This document shows positions 47,151-61,000 of a stretch of 64,000 nt of DNA, one piece after another (position 1 is the stretch's first letter; every line of letters begins with the position of its first letter). The stretch spans positions 27,283,001-27,347,000 of the forward strand of contig NC_079885.1 of NCBI RefSeq assembly GCF_029227915.1, in the 5' to 3' direction. Both the position numbers and the translations under genes were made by a program. Source of the DNA: Hydractinia symbiolongicarpus (taxonomy: Eukaryota > Cnidaria > Hydrozoa > Anthoathecata > Hydractiniidae). The notes under the pieces are model-generated. The model did no database searches. It worked only from the letters and a program-made list of their open reading frames with translations, and had not been told where the DNA came from.

Positions 47151-50100
47151 CATGTATTTAGCGATATTTTTCTGATATTACTAAGTTGTATCGCTTTTAA
47201 CAGTGAAACGATTGACTGTGGGACTTAATTGAACTGATCTTGGACTCTGACCTTATAATTTTTATAAGTGAGACAATTGGACTGCAAGAAGTAACATTCT
47301 TCTTAATTTGACATGATTGCCAAAACTCAGCGATTACACTGGGCGCTGTGGTAGCGCTTCATTTAAAAATTTATATAAATAAGTCATTTCTTTCTGTAGG
47401 ACCAATCCTAGCCTTTAGCCCGCGCCGAAGAAAGAGAAACAGTTTTAAAAACTACATTTCATTGACTCTCTAACGGTATCAGTCCGTTTCAATTACAACG
47501 GTTGCGTCACATACTCGTACCAACATGTATTTAGCGATATTTTTCTGATTTTACTAGGTTGCATCGTTTTTAACAGTGGAAGGATTGACTGTGGGACTTA
47601 ATTGAACTGATTTTCGAATTTGACCTCAAAAATGTGATAAATGAGACAATTGTGGTAGCGCTTCATTTAAAAATTTAGATAAATAAATCATTTTTTACGG
47701 TGGGACCAATCCTAGCCGTTAGCGCGCTGAAGAAAGAGAGACAGTATTAAAAACTACATTTCATTGACTTTCTAACGGTATCAGTCCGTTTCAATTAAAA
47801 CGGTTGCGTCACATATTCGTACCAACATGTATTTAGCGATATTTTTCGGATTTTACTAGGTTGCATCGCTTTTAACAGTGAAAGGATTGACTGTGGGACT
47901 TAATTAAAATGATTTTGGACTTGGACCTCATAAATGTGATAAATGAGACAATTGTGGTAGCGCTTCATTTAAAAATTTAGATAAATAAATGATTTTTTAC
48001 GGTGGGACCAATCCTAGCCGTTAGCGCGCGCTGAAGAAAGAGAGACAGTATTAAAAACTACATTTCATTGACTTTCTAACGGTATCAGTCCGTTTCAATT
48101 GCAACGGTTGCGTCACATATTCGTACCAACATGTATTTAGCGATATTTTTCGGATTTTACTAGGTTGCATCGCTTTTAACAGTGAAAGGATTGACATTGG
48201 GACTTAATTAAAATGATTTTGGACTTGGACCTCATAAATGTGATAAATGAGACAATTATGGTAGCGCTTCATTTAAACATTTAGATAAATAAATCATTTT
48301 TTACGGTGGGACCAATCCTAGCCGTTAGCACGCGCTGAAGAAAGAGAGACAGTTTTAAAAACTACATTTCATAGACTTTCTAACGGTATCAGTCCGTTTC
48401 AATTACAACGGTTGCGTCACATATTCGTACCAACATGTATTTAGCGATATTTTTCTGATTTTACTAGGTTGCATCGCTTTTAACAGTGAAAGGATTGACT
48501 GTGGGACTTAATTGAACTGATTTTGGACTTTGACCTCATGAATGTGATAAATGAGACAATTGTGGTAGCGCTTCACTTAATAATTTAGATAAAATAAGTA
48601 ATTTTTTACTGTGGGACCAATCCTAGCCGTTAGCGCACGCTGAAAAAATGGAGACAGTTTTAAATACTACATTTCATTGACTTTCTATAGGTATCAGTCC
48701 GTTTCTATTACAACGGTTGCGTCACATATTCGTAACAACATGTATTTAGCGATATTTTTCTGACTTTACTAGGTTGCATCGTTTTTAACAGTGGAAGGAT
48801 TGACTGTGGCACTTAATTGAACTGATTTTCGAATTTGACCTCAAAAATGTGATAAATGAGACAATTGTGGTAGCGCTTCATTTAAAAATTTAGATAAATA
48901 AATCATTTTTTACGGTGGGACCAATCCTAGCCGTTAGCGCGCGCTGAAGAAAGAGAGACAGTATTAAAAACTACATTTCATTGACTTTCTAACGGTATCA
49001 GTCCGTTTTAATTGCAACAGTTGCGTCACATATTCGTACCAACATGTATTTAGCGATATTTTTCGGATTTTACTAGGTTGCATCGCTTTTAACAGTGAAA
49101 GGATTGACTGTGGGACTTAATTAAAATGATTTTGGACTTGGACCTCATAAATGTGATAAATGAGACAATTGTGGTAGCGCTTCATTTAAACATTTAGATA
49201 AATAAATCATTTTTTACGGTGGGACCAATCCTAGCCGTTAGCGCGCGCTGAAGAAAGAGAGACAGTATTAAAAACTACATTTCATTGACTTTCTAACGGT
49301 ATCAGTCCGTTTCAATTGCAACGGTTGCGTCACATATTCGTACCAACATGTATTTAGCGATATTTTTCTGATATTACTAAGTTGTATCGCTTTTAACAGT
49401 GAAACGATTGACTGTGGGACTTAATTAAACTTATTTTGGACTGTGACCTTATAAATGTGATAAGTGAGACAATTGGACCCAAGAAATAACATTCTTTTTA
49501 CCTTGACATGATTGCCGAAACTCAGCGATTACACTGGGCGCTGTGGTAGTACCTCATTTAAAAATTTATATAAATAAGTCATTTCTTTCTGTAGGACCAA
49601 TCCTAGCCTTTAGCCCGCGCTGAAGAAAGAGAAACAGTTTTAAAAACTACATTTCATTGACTCTCTCACGGTATCAGTCCGTTTCAATTACAACGGTTGC
49701 GTCTCATACTCGTACCAACATGTATTTAGCGATATATTTCTGATTTTACTAGGTTGCATCGTTTTTAACAGTGGAAGGATTGACTGTGGGACTTAATTGA
49801 ACTGATTTTCGAATTTGACCTCAAAAATGTGATAAATGAGACAATTGTGGTAGCGCTTCATTTAAAAATTTAGATAAATAAATCATTTTTTACGGTGGGA
49901 CCAATCCTAGCCGTTAGCGCGCTGAAGAAAGAGAGACAGTATTAAAAACTACATTTCATTGACTTTCTAACGGTATCAGTCCGTTTCAATTACAACGGTT
50001 GCGTCACATATTCGTACCAACATGTATTTAGCGATATTTTTCTGATTTTACTAGGTTGCATCGCTTTTAACAGTGAAAGGATTGACTGTGGGACTTAATT

Positions 50101-51189
50101 AAAATGATTTTGGACTTGGACCTCATATTTGTGATAAATGAGACAATTGTGGTAGCGCTTCATTTAAAAATTTAGATAAATAAATCATTTTTTACGGTGG
50201 GACCAATCCTAGCCGTTAGCGCGCGCTGAAGAAAGAGAGACAGTATTAAAAACTACATTTCATTGACTTTCTAACGGTATCAGTCCGTTTCAATTGCAAC
50301 GGTTGCGTCACATATTCGTACCAACATGTATTTATCGATATTTTTCGGATTTTACTAGGTTGCATCGCTTTTAACAGTGAAAGGATTGACTGTGGGACTT
50401 AATTAAAATGATTTTGGACTTGGACCTCATAAATGTGATAAATGAGACAATTGTGGTAGCGCTTCATTTAAACATTTAGATAAATAAATCATTTTTTACG
50501 GTGCGACCAATCCTAACCGTTAGCGCGCGCTGAAGAAAGAGAGACAGTATTAAAAACAACATTTCATTGACTTTCTAACAGTATCAGTCCGTTTCAATTA
50601 CAACGGTTGCGTCACATATTCGTACCAACATGTATTTAGCGATACTTTTCTGATTTTACTAGGTTGCATCGTTTTTAACAGTGGAAGGATTGACTGTGGC
50701 ACTTAATTGAACTGATTTTGGAATTTGACCTCAAAAATGTGATAAATGAGACAATTGGACCCAAGAAATAACATTCTTCTTATTTTGACATGATTTCTGG
50801 AATTCAGCGATTACACTCGGCCCTATGGTAGCGCTGCACTTAAAAATTTATATAAAATAAGTCATTTTTTACGGTTGGACCAATCCTAGCCGTTAGCACA
50901 CGCTGAAGAAAGAGAGACAGTTTTAAAAACTACATTTCATAGACTTTCTAACGGTATCAGTCCCTTTCAATTACAACGGTTGAGTCTCATATTCGTACCA
51001 ATATGCATTTAGCGATATTTTTCTGATCTTACTAAGTTGCATCGCTTTTAACAGTGAAAGGATTGACTGTGGGACTTAATTAAAATGATTTTGGACATTG
51101 ACCTCATAAATGTGATAAATGAGACAATTGTGGTAGCGCTTCATTTAAAAATTTAGATAAATAAATCATTTTTTACGGTGGGACCAATC

Positions 51190-54100
51190 CTAGCCGTTAG
51201 CACGCGCTGAAGAAAGAGAGACAGTTTTAAAAACTACATTTCATAGACTTTCTAACGGTATCAGTCCGTTTCAATTACAACGGTTGAGTCACATATTCGT
51301 ACCAATATGCATTTAGCGATATTTTTCTGATTTTACTAGGTTGCATCGCTTTTAACAGTGAAAGGATTGACTGTGGGACTTAATTAAAATGATTTTGGAC
51401 TTTGACCTCATAAATGTGATAACTGAGACAATTGTGGTAGCGCTTCATTTAAAAATTTAGATAAATAAATCATTTTTTACGGTGGGACTAATCCTAGCCG
51501 TTAGCGCGCGCTGAAGAAAGAGAGAGAGTATTAAAAACTACATTTCATTGACTTTCTAACGGTATCAGTCCGTTTTAATTACAACGGTTGCGTCACATAT
51601 TCGTAACAACATGTATTTAGCGATATTTTTCTGATTTTACTAGGTTGCATCGCTTTTAACAGTGAAAGGATTGACTGTGGGACTTAATTGAACTGATTTT
51701 GGACTTTGACCTCATGAATGTGATAAATGAGACAATTGTGGTAGCGCTTCACTTAATAATTTAGATAAAATAAGTATTTTTTTACTGTGGGACCAATCCT
51801 AGCTGTTAGCTCGCGCTGAGAAAATAGAGACAGTTTTAAATACTACATTTCATTGACTTTCTAACGGTATCAGTTCGTTTCAACTACAACGGTTGCGTCA
51901 CATATTCGTACCAACATGTACTTATTGATTTTTTTCCGATATTACTAAGTTGTATCGCTTTTAACAGTGAAACGATTGACTGTGGGACTTAATTGAACTG
52001 ATCTTGGACTGTGACCTTATAAATTTGATAAGTGAGACAATTGGACTGCAAGAAGTAACATTCTTCTTAATTTGACGTGATTGCCGAAACTCAGCGATTA
52101 CACTGGGCGCTGTGGTAGTACCTCATTTAAAAATTTAGATAAATAAGTCATTTCTTGCTGTAGGACCAATCCTAGCCGTTAGCGCGCGCTGAAGAAAGAG
52201 AGACAGTATTAAAAACTACATTTCATTGACTTTCTAACGGTATCAGTCCGTTTCAATTGCAACGGTTGCGTCACATATTCGTACCAACATGTATTTAGCG
52301 ATATTTTTCTGATTTTACTAGCTTGCATCGCTTTTAACAGTGAAAGGATTGACTGTGGGACTTAATTAAAATGATTTTGGACTTGGACCTCATAAATGTG
52401 ATAAATGAGACAATTGTGGTGGCGCTTCATTTAAAATTTAGATAAATAAATCATTTTTTACGGAGGGACCAATCTTAGCCGTTAGCGCGCGCTGAAGAAA
52501 GAGAGACAGTATTAAAAACTACATTTCATTGACTTTCTAACGGTATCAGTCCGTTTCAATTGCAACGGTTGCGTCACATATTCGTACCAACATGTATTTA
52601 GCGATATTTTTCTGATTTTACTAGGTTGCATCGCTTTTAACAGTGAAAGGATTGACTGTGGGACTTAATTAAAATGATTTTGGACTTGGACCTGATAAAT
52701 GTGATAAATGAGACAATTGTGGTAGCGCTTCATTTAAACATTTAGATAAATAAATCATTTTTTACGGTGCGACCAATCCTAACCGTTACCGCGCGCTGAA
52801 GAAAGAGAGACAGTATTAAAAACAACATTTCATTGACTTTCTGGCGGTATAAGTCCGTTTGACTTACAACGGTTGCGTCACATATTCGTACCAACATGTA
52901 TTTAGCGATAGTATTCGGATATTACTAGGTTGCATCGCTTTTAACAATGAAACGATTGACTGTGGGACTTAATTGAACTTATTTTGGACTGTGACCTTAT
53001 AAATGTAATAAGTGAGACAATTGGACCCAAGAAATAACATTCTTTTTACCTTGACATGATTGCTGGAATTTACCGATTTCACTGAGCGATGTGTTAGCGC
53101 TTCATTTAAAATTTTAGATAAATAAGTCATTTTTTACGGTTGGACCAATCCTAGCCGTTAGCACGCGCTGAAGAAAGAGAGACAGTTTAAATAACTACAT
53201 TTCATTGACTTTCTAACGGTATCAGTCCGTTTCAATTACAACGGTTGCGTCACATATTCGTACCAACATGTATTTAGCGATATTTTTCTGATATTACTAA
53301 GTTGTATCGCTTTTAACAGTGAAACGATTGACTGTGGGACTTAATTGAACTTATTTTGGACTGTGACCTTATAAATGTGATAAGTGAGACAATTGGACCC
53401 AAGAAATAACATTATTTTTACCTTGACATGATTGCCGAAACTCAGCGATTACACTGCGCGCTGTGGTAGTACCTCATTTAAAAATTTATATAAATAAGTC
53501 ATTTCTTACTGTAGGACCAATCCTAGCCGTTAGCCCGCGCCGAAGAAAGAGAAACAGTTTCAAAAACTACATTTCATTGACTCTCTAACGGTATCAGTCC
53601 GTTTCAATTACAACGGTTGCGTCACATATTCGTACCAACATGTATTTAGCGATATTTTTCTGATTTTACTAGGTTGCATCGTTTTTAACAGTGGAAGGAT
53701 TGACTGTGGGACTTAATTGAACTGATTTTGGAATTTGACCTCAAAAATGTGATAAATGAGACAATTGGACCCAAGAAATAACATTCTTCTTAATTTGACA
53801 TGATTTCTGGAATTCAGCGATTACAGTCGGCCCTATGGTAGCGCTGCACTTAAAAATTTATATAAAATAAGTCATTTTTTACGGTTGGACCAATCCTAGC
53901 CGTTAGCACGCGCTGAAGAAAGAGAGACAGTTTTAAAAACTACATTTCATAGACTTTCTAACGGTATCAGTCCGTTTCAATTACAACGGTTGAGTCACAT
54001 ATTCGTACCAATATGCATTTAGCGATATTTTTCTGATTTTACTAGGTTGCATCGCTTTTAACAGTGAAAGGATTGACTGTGGGACTTAATTAAAATGATT

Positions 54101-55600
54101 TTGGACTTTGACCTCATAAATGTGATAACTGAGACAATTGTGGTAGCGCTTCATTTAAAAATTTAGATAAATAAATCATTTTTTACGGTGGGACTAATCC
54201 TAGCCGTTAGCGCGCGCTGAAGAAAGAGAGAGAGTATTAAAAACTACATTTCATTGACTTTCTAACGGTATCAGTCCGTTTTAATTACAACGGTTGCGTC
54301 ACATATTCGTACCAACATGTATTTAGCGATATTTTTCTGATTTTACTAGGTTGCATCGCTTTTAACAGTGAAAGGATTGACTGTGGGACTTAATTGAACT
54401 GAGTTTGGACTTTGACCTCATGAATGTGATAAATGAGACAATTGTGGTAGCGCTTCACTTAATAATTTAGATAAAATAAGTATTTTTTTACTGTGGGACC
54501 AATCCTAGCTGTTAGCTCGCGCTGAGAAAATAGAGACAGTTTTAAATACTACATTTCATTGACTTTCTAACGGTATCAGTTCGTTTCAACTACAACGGTT
54601 GCGTCACATATTCGTACCAACATGTACTTATTGATTTTTTTCCGATATTACTAAGTTGTATCGCTTTTAACAGTGAAACGATTGACTGTGGGACTTAATT
54701 GAACTGATCTTGGACTGTGACCTTATAAATTTGATAAGTGAGACAATTGGACTGCAAGAAGTAACATTCTTCTTAATTTGACGTGATTGCCGAAACTCAG
54801 CGATTACACTGGGCGCTGTGGTAGTACCTCATTTAAAAATTTAGATAAATAAGTCATTTCTTGCTGTAGGACCAATCCTAGCCGTTAGCGCGCGCTGAAG
54901 AAAGAGAGACAGTATTAAAAACTACATTTCATTGACTTTCTAACGGTATCAGTCCGTTTCAATTGCAACGGTTGCGTCACATATTCGTACCAACATGTAT
55001 TTAGCGATATTTTTCTGATTTTACTAGGTTGCATCGCTTTTAACAGTGAAAGGATTGACTGTGGGACTTAATTAAAATGATTTTGGACTTGGACCTCATA
55101 AATGTGATAAATGAGACAATTGTGGTGGCGCTTCATTTAAAATTTAGATAAATAAATCATTTTTTACGGAGGGACCAATCCTAGCCGTTAGCGCGCGCTG
55201 AAGAAAGAGAGACAGTATTAAAAACTACATTTCATTGACTTTCTAACGGTATCAGTCCGTTTCAATTGCAACGGTTGCGTCACATATTCGTACCAACATG
55301 TATTTAGCGATATTTTTCTGATTTTACTAGGTTGCATCGCTTTTAACAGTGAAAGGATTGACTGTGGGACTTAATTAAAATGATTTTGGACTTAGACCTC
55401 ATAAATGTGATAAATGAGACAATTGTGGTGGCGCTTCATTTAAAAATTTAGATAAATAAATCATTTTTTACGGTGGGACCAATCCTAGCCGTTAGCGCGC
55501 GCTGAAGAAAGAGAGACAGCATTAAAAACAACATTTCACTGACTTTCTAACAGTATCAGTCCGTTTCAATTACAACGGTTGCGTCACATATTCGTACCAA
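51190..55600 (+). repeat. 2,706-bp higher-order repeat, about 1.6 copies
   Basis: GATAACTGAGAC (51,417/54,123), CAGTTCGTTTC (51,871/54,577) and GGTGGCGCTTCATTTAAAAT (52,419/55,125) are all offset by 2,706. The CTGGCGGTATAAG landmark that ends the block is offset by 3,010, that is 2,706+304, so the second copy holds one extra short unit. Confidence 0.85.
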
Positions 55601-57719
55601 CATGTATTTAGCGATATTTTTCTGATTTTACTAGGTTGCATCGCTTTTAACAGTGAAAGGATTGACTGTGGGACTTAATTGAACTGATTTTGGACTTTGA
55701 CCTTATGAATGTGATAAATAAGACAATTGTGGTAGCGCTTCACTTAATAATTTAGATAAAATAAGTAATTTTTACTGTGGGACCAATCCTGGCCGTTAGC
55801 ACGCGCTAAATAAGTAGGAACAGTTTCAAAGACTACATTTCATTGACTTTCTGGCGGTATAAGTCCGTTTGACTTACAACGGTTGCGTCACATATTCGTA
55901 CCAACATGTATTTAGCGATAGTATTCGGATATTACTAGGTTGCATCGCTTTTAACAATGAAACGATTGACTGTGGGACTTAATTGAACTTATTTTGGACT
56001 GTGACCTTATAAATGTGATAAGTGAGACAATTGGACCCAAGAAATAACATTCTTTTTACCTTGACATGATTGCTGGAATTTACCGATTTCACTGAGCGAT
56101 GTGTTAGCGCTTCATTTAAAATTTTAGATAAATAAGTCATTTTTTACGGTTGGACCAATCCTAGCCGTTAGCACGCGCTGAAGAAAGAGAGACAGTTTAA
56201 ATAACTACATTTCATTGACTTTCTAACGGTATCAGTCCGTTTCAATTACAACGGTTGCGTCACATATTCGTACCAACATGTATTTAGCGATATTTTTCTG
56301 ATATTACTAAGTTGTATCGCTTTTAACAGTGAAACGATTGACTGTGGGACTTAATTGAACTTATTTTGGACTGTGACCTTATAAATGTGATAAGTGAGAC
56401 AATTGGACCCAAGAAATAACATTATTTTTACCTTGACATGATTGCTGGTATTTACCGATTTCACTGAGCGATGTGTTAGCGCTTCATTTAAAATTTTAGA
56501 TAAATAAGTCATTTTTTACGGTTGGACCAATCCTAGCCGTTAGCACGCGCTGAAGAAAGAGAGACAGTTTAAATAACTACATTTCATTGACTTTCTAACG
56601 GTATCAGTCCGTTTCAATTACAACGGTTGCGTCACATATTCGTACCAACATGTATTTAGCGATATTTTTCTGATATTACTAAGTTGTATCGCTTTTAACA
56701 GTGAAACGATTGACTGTGGGACTTAATTGAACTTATTTTGGACTGTGACCTTATAAATGTGATAAGTGAGACAATTGGACCCAAGAAATAACATTGTTTT
56801 AACCTTGACATGATTGCCGAAACTCAGCGATTACACTGGGCGCTGTGGTAGTACCTCATTTAAAAATTTAGATAAATAAGTCATTTCTTTCTGTAGGACC
56901 AATCCTAGCCGTTAGCGCGCGCTGAAGAAAGAGAGACAGTATTAAAAACTACATTTCATTGACTTTCTAACGGTATCAGTCCGTTTCAATTGCAACGGTT
57001 GCGTCACATATTCGTACCAACATGTATTTAGCGATATTTTTCTGATTTTACTAGGTTGCATCGCTTTTAACAGTGAAAGGATTGACTGTGGGACTTAATT
57101 AAAATGATTTTGGACTTAGACCTCATAAATGTGATAAATGAGACAATTGTGGTGGCGCTTCATTTAAAAATTTAGATAAATAAATCATTTTTTACGGTGG
57201 GACCAATCCTAGCCGTTAGCGCGCGCTGAAGAAAGAGAGACAGCATTAAAAACAACATTTCACTGACTTTCTAACAGTATCAGTCCGTTTCAATTACAAC
57301 GGTTGCGTCACATATTCGTACCAACATGTATTTAGCGATATTTTTCTGATTTTACTAGGTTGCATCGCTTTTAACAGTGAAAGGATTGACTGTGGGACTT
57401 AATTGAACTGATTTTGGACTTTGACCTTATGAATGTGATAAATAAGACAATTGTGGTAGCGCTTCACTTAATAATTTAGATAAAATAAGTAATTTTTACT
57501 GTGGGACCAATCCTGGCCGTTAGCACGCGCTAAATAAGTAGGAACAGTTTCAAAGACTACATTTCATTGACTTTCTGGCGGTATAAGTCCGTTTGACTTA
57601 CAACGGTTGCGTCACATATTCGTACCAACATGTATTTAGCGATAGTATTCGGATATTACTAGGTTGCATCGCTTTTAACAATGAAACGATTGACTGTGGG
57701 ACTTAATTGAACTGATCTT

Positions 57720-60700
57720 GGACTGTGACCTTATAATTTTTATAAGTGAGACAATTGGACTGCAAGAAGTAACATTCTTCTTAATTTGACATGATTGCCA
57801 AAACTCAGCGATTACACTGGGCGCTGTGGTAGCGCTTCATTTAAAAATTTATATAAATAAGTCATTTCTTTCTGTAGGACCAATCCTAGCCTTTAGCCCG
57901 CGCCGAAGAAAGAGAAACAGTTTTAAAAACTACATTTCATTGACTCTCTAACGGTATCAGTCCGTTTCAATTACAACGGTTGCGTCACATACTCGTACCA
58001 ACATGTATTTAGCGATATGTTTCTGATTTTACTAGGTTGCATCGTTTTTAACAGTGGAAGGATTGATTGTGGGACTTAATTGAACTGATTTTCGAATTTG
58101 ACCTCAAAAATGTGATAAATGAGACAATTGTGGTAGCGCTTCATTTAAAAATTTAGATAAATAAATCATTTTTTACGGTGGGACCAATCCTAGCCGTTAG
58201 CGCGCTGAAGAAAGAGAGACAGTATTAAAAACTACATTTCATTGACTTTCTAACGGTATCAGTCCGTTTCAATTGCAACGGTTGCGTCACATATTCGTAC
58301 CAACATGTATTTAGCGATATTTTTCTGATTTTACTAGGTTGCATCGCTTTTAACAGTGAAAGGATTGACTGTGGGACTTAATTAAAATGATTTTGGACTT
58401 GGACCTGATAAATGTGATAAATGAGACAATTGTGGTAGCGCTTCATTTAAACATTTAGATAAATAAATCATTTTTTACGGTGCGACCAATCCTAACCGTT
58501 ACCGCGCGCTGAAGAAAGAGAGACAGTATTAAAAACAACATTTCATTGACTTTCTAACAGTATCAGTCCGTTTCAATTACAACGGTTGCGTCACATATTC
58601 GTACCAACATGTATTTAGCGATATTTTTCTGATTTTACTAGGTTGCATCGCTTTTAACAGTGAAAGGATTGACTGTGGGACTTAATTGAACTGATTTTGG
58701 ACTTTGACCTTATGAATGTGATAAATAAGACAATTGCGGTAGCGCTTCACTTAATAATTTAGATAAAATAAGTAATTTTTACTGTGGGACCAATCCTGGC
58801 CGTTAGCACGCGCTAAATAAGTAGGAACAGTTTCAAAGACTACATTTCATTGACTTTCTGGCGGTATAAGTCCGTTTGACTTACAACGGTTGCGTCACAT
58901 ATTCGTACCAACATGTATTTAGCGATAGTATTCGGATATTACTAGGTTGCATCGGTTTTAACAATGAAACGATTGACTGTGGGACTTAATTGAACTTATT
59001 TTGGACTGTGACCTTATAAATGTGATAAGTGAGACAATTGGACCCAAGAAATAACATTATTTTTACCTTGACATGATTGCCGAAACTCAGCGATTACACT
59101 GGGCGCTGTGGTAGTACCTCATTTAAAAATTTATATAAATAAGTCATTTCTTTCTGTAGCACCAATCCTAGCCTTTAGCCCGCGCCGAAGAAAGAGAAAC
59201 AGTATTAAAAACTACATTTCATTGACTTTCTAACGGTATCAGTCCGTTTCAATTGCAACGGTTGCGTCACATATTCGTACCAACATGTATTTAGCGATAT
59301 TTTTCTGATCTTACTAGGTTGCATCGCTTTTAACAGTGAAAGGATTGACTGTGGGACTTAATTAAAATGATTTTGGACTTTGACCTTATGAATGTGATAA
59401 ATAAGACAATTGTGGTAGCGCTTCACTTAATAATTTAGATAAAATAAGTAATTTTTACTGTGGGACCAATCCTGGCCGTTAGCACGCGCTAAATAAGTAG
59501 GAACAGTTTCAAAGACTACATTTCATTGACTTTCTGGCGGTATAAGTCCGTTTGACTTACAACGGTTGCGTCACATATTCGTACCAACATGTATTTAGCG
59601 ATAGTATTCGGATATTACTAGGTTGCATCGCTTTTAACAATGAAACGATTGACTGTGGGACTTAATTGAACTTATTTTGGACTGTGACCTTATAAATGTG
59701 ATAAGTGAGACAATTGGACTCAAGAAATAACATTCTTTTTACCTTGACATGATTGCTGGAATTTACCGATTTCACTGAGCGCTGTGTTAGCGCTTCATTT
59801 AAAAATTTAGATAAATAAGTCATTTTTTACGGTTGGACCAATCCTAGCCGTTAGCACGCGCTGAAGAAAGAGAGACAGTTTAAAAAACTACATTTCATTG
59901 CCTTTCTAACGGTATCAGTCCGTTTCAATTACAACGGTTGCGTCACATATTCGTACCAACATGTATTTAGCGATATTTTTCTGATATTACTAAGTTGTAT
60001 CGCTTTTAACAGTGAAACGATTGACTGTGGGACTTAATTGAACTGATCTTGGACTCTGACCTTATAATTTTTATAAGTGAGACAATTGGACTGCAAGAAG
60101 TAACATTCTTCTTAATTTGACATGATTGCCAAAACTCAGCGATTACACTGGGCGCTGTGGTAGCGCTTCATTTAAAAATTTATATAAATAAGTCATTTCT
60201 TTCTGTAGGACCAATCCTAGCCTTTAGCCCGCGCCGAAGAAAGAGAAGCAGTTTTAAAAACTACATTTCATTGACTCTCTAACGGTATCAGTCCGTTTCA
60301 ATTACAACGGTTGCGTCACATACTCGTACCAACATGTATTTAGCGATATGTTTCTGATTTTACTAGGTTGCATCGTTTTTAACAGTGGAAGGATTGATTG
60401 TGGGACTTAATTGAACTGATTTTCGAATTTGACCTCAAAAATGTGATAAATGAGACAATTGTGGTAGCGCTTCATTTAAAAATTTAGATAAATAAATCAT
60501 TTTTTACGGTGGGACCAATCCTAGCCGTTAGCGCGCTGAAGAAAGAGAGACAGTATTAAAAACTACATTTCATTGACTTTCTAACGGTATCAGTCCGTTT
60601 CAATTGCAACGGTTGCGTCACATATTCGTACCAACATGTATTTAGCGATATTTTTCTGATTTTACTAGGTTGCATCGCTTTTAACAGTGAAAGGATTGAC

Positions 60701-61000
60701 TGTGGGACTTAATTAAAATGATTTTGGACTTGGACCTGATAAATGTGATAAATGAGACAATTGTGGTAGCGCTTCATTTAAACATTTAGATAAATAAATC
60801 ATTTTTTACGGTGCGACCAATCCTAACCGTTACCGCGCGCTGAAGAAAGAGAGACAGTATTAAAAACAACATTTCATTGACTTTCTAACAGTATCAGTCC
60901 GTTTCAATTACAACGGTTGCGTCACATATTCGTACCAACATGTATTTAGCGATATTTTTCTGATTTTACTAGGTTGCATCGCTTTTAACAGTGAAAGGAT
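57720..61000 (+). repeat. 2,331-bp higher-order repeat, about 1.4 copies
   Basis: TTATAATTTTTATAAG (57,731/60,062), GCGATATGTTTCTG (58,012/60,343) and GGACTTGGACCTGATAAATG (58,395/60,726) share an offset of 2,331. Confidence 0.8.
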
